This document shows positions 7,575 through 8,004 of a stretch of 8,004 nucleotides of DNA, in pieces. The notes under the pieces were generated by a model. The model searched no databases and was not told the DNA's origin. It saw only the letters and a list, made by a program, of their open reading frames with translations. How positions within the stretch are numbered: position 1 is the stretch's first letter; every line of letters begins with the position of its first letter. Position numbers and translations under genes: made by a program. Source of the stretch: Rhodospirillales bacterium (GTDB lineage Bacteria; Pseudomonadota; Alphaproteobacteria; Acetobacterales; Acetobacteraceae); assembly GCA_018971455.1 (NCBI GenBank), contig JAGXAV010000077.1:1-8004 (forward strand), read 5' to 3'.

Positions 7575-8004
7575 CTACGGCCAGATCAGCTCGCCGGGCG
7601 GCGTCAGCGCGTCGGCGACGTGGTGCAGCCAGGCCTCGGCCGGCAGGCGCAGCCCGTGGAACAGCACGAGCACCAGCAAGGCCGCGCCAAGCGGCAGCCT
7701 TGGCCGCAACGCCTCCGGCCGGACGCCGGCCAGCGCCGCCAGCAGCATGGCCCCGAGCACGCCGATCCCCGCGCCGACCACCACGTCATCCACCGTGTGC
7801 ACGTGCAGCCCGAGGCGGGTGAGGCCGATCAGGACAGCGAAGGCCAGGGCCAGACCGAGAGCGGCAAGGCCGCGCTGGCGGCGCGCGCCAAGCAGGGCGG
7901 CGAGGCCGCCGAACACCAGCGCCGCCGCGGCGGTATGCCCGCTCGGGCTGCGCAGGTCCGGCAGCGCGCCGGGTGCGCCGAAGAGGAACACGCCGAGCTT
8001 GGCG
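7575..8004 (-). CDS. PAP2-family membrane phosphatase, C-terminal part (5' end outside window)
   Basis: The frame enters from the right edge and ends at TAG 7575-7577, giving 142 visible residues. Two of the three PAP2 (phosphatidic acid phosphatase type 2) motifs are present: RSPSGHT (visible residues 18-24, His23) and TRLGLHVHTVDD (62-73), which fits the SR-x5-H-x3-D pattern with Arg63, His69 and Asp73. The first motif (KxxxxxxRP) should lie upstream, beyond the window. At least four hydrophobic stretches (roughly 25-40, 46-64, 74-90 and 98-112) indicate an integral membrane protein. Relatives dephosphorylate lipid phosphates, including undecaprenyl pyrophosphate, with the active site facing the periplasm. 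An in-frame GTG at 7989-7991 should not be taken as the start because the PAP2 fold needs the upstream helices. The substrate is unknown; a link to the glycan genes next door is only suggested by position. Confidence 0.85.
   Translation of the reverse strand, partial: AKLGVFLFGAPGALPDLRSPSGHTAAAALVFGGLAALLGARRQRGLAALGLALAFAVLIGLTRLGLHVHTVDDVVVGAGIGVLGAMLLAALAGVRPEALRPRLPLGAALLVLVLFHGLRLPAEAWLHHVADALTPPGELIWP

Overview
The window is about 8 kb of very GC-rich DNA, almost fully coding, with strong G/C preference at third codon positions. The gene content and the order 'RNase E/G-like - yacG - tRNA-Phe(GAA)' point to an alphaproteobacterium, most likely of the Rhodospirillales/Acetobacteraceae type. 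That placement is an inference from gene order and composition; nothing in the sequence names the species. I see no insertion sequence, integrase, CRISPR array or duplicated att-like repeat.

Layout. (1) 1-823, + strand: the 3' part of an RNase E/G-family gene, overlapped by the small zinc protein gene yacG, then a tRNA-Phe with encoded CCA whose likely promoter begins inside the yacG stop codon. (2) 858-3034, - strand: two coupled genes, an M20-family (hippurate hydrolase-like) amidohydrolase followed by a ketopantoate reductase-family oxidoreductase, sharing a TAATG stop/start. (3) 3158-7557: a nucleotide-sugar block. manC (GDP-mannose synthesis), gmd (GDP-mannose 4,6-dehydratase) and an rmd-like 4-keto reductase lie on the + strand. 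An FkbM-family methyltransferase lies on the - strand between manC and gmd. (4) 7575-8004, - strand: the C-terminal part of a PAP2-family membrane phosphatase that continues beyond the right edge.

Working together: ManC makes GDP-D-mannose from mannose-1-phosphate and can isomerise fructose-6-phosphate to mannose-6-phosphate. Gmd makes GDP-4-keto-6-deoxy-D-mannose, and the reductase most likely yields GDP-D-rhamnose. The FkbM protein is a plausible O-methyltransferase for a rhamnose-containing surface glycan. No glycosyltransferase, phosphomannomutase or export gene lies in the window, so the final polymer cannot be named. The PAP2 protein could serve lipid-carrier recycling, but that is only a neighbourhood guess.

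I did not find a convincing undescribed system. The points most worth a second look are the missing zinc-link in the RNase E/G-like protein, the coupled amidohydrolase/reductase pair of unknown substrate, and the inverted FkbM gene with a C-terminal coiled coil inside the GDP-rhamnose block.
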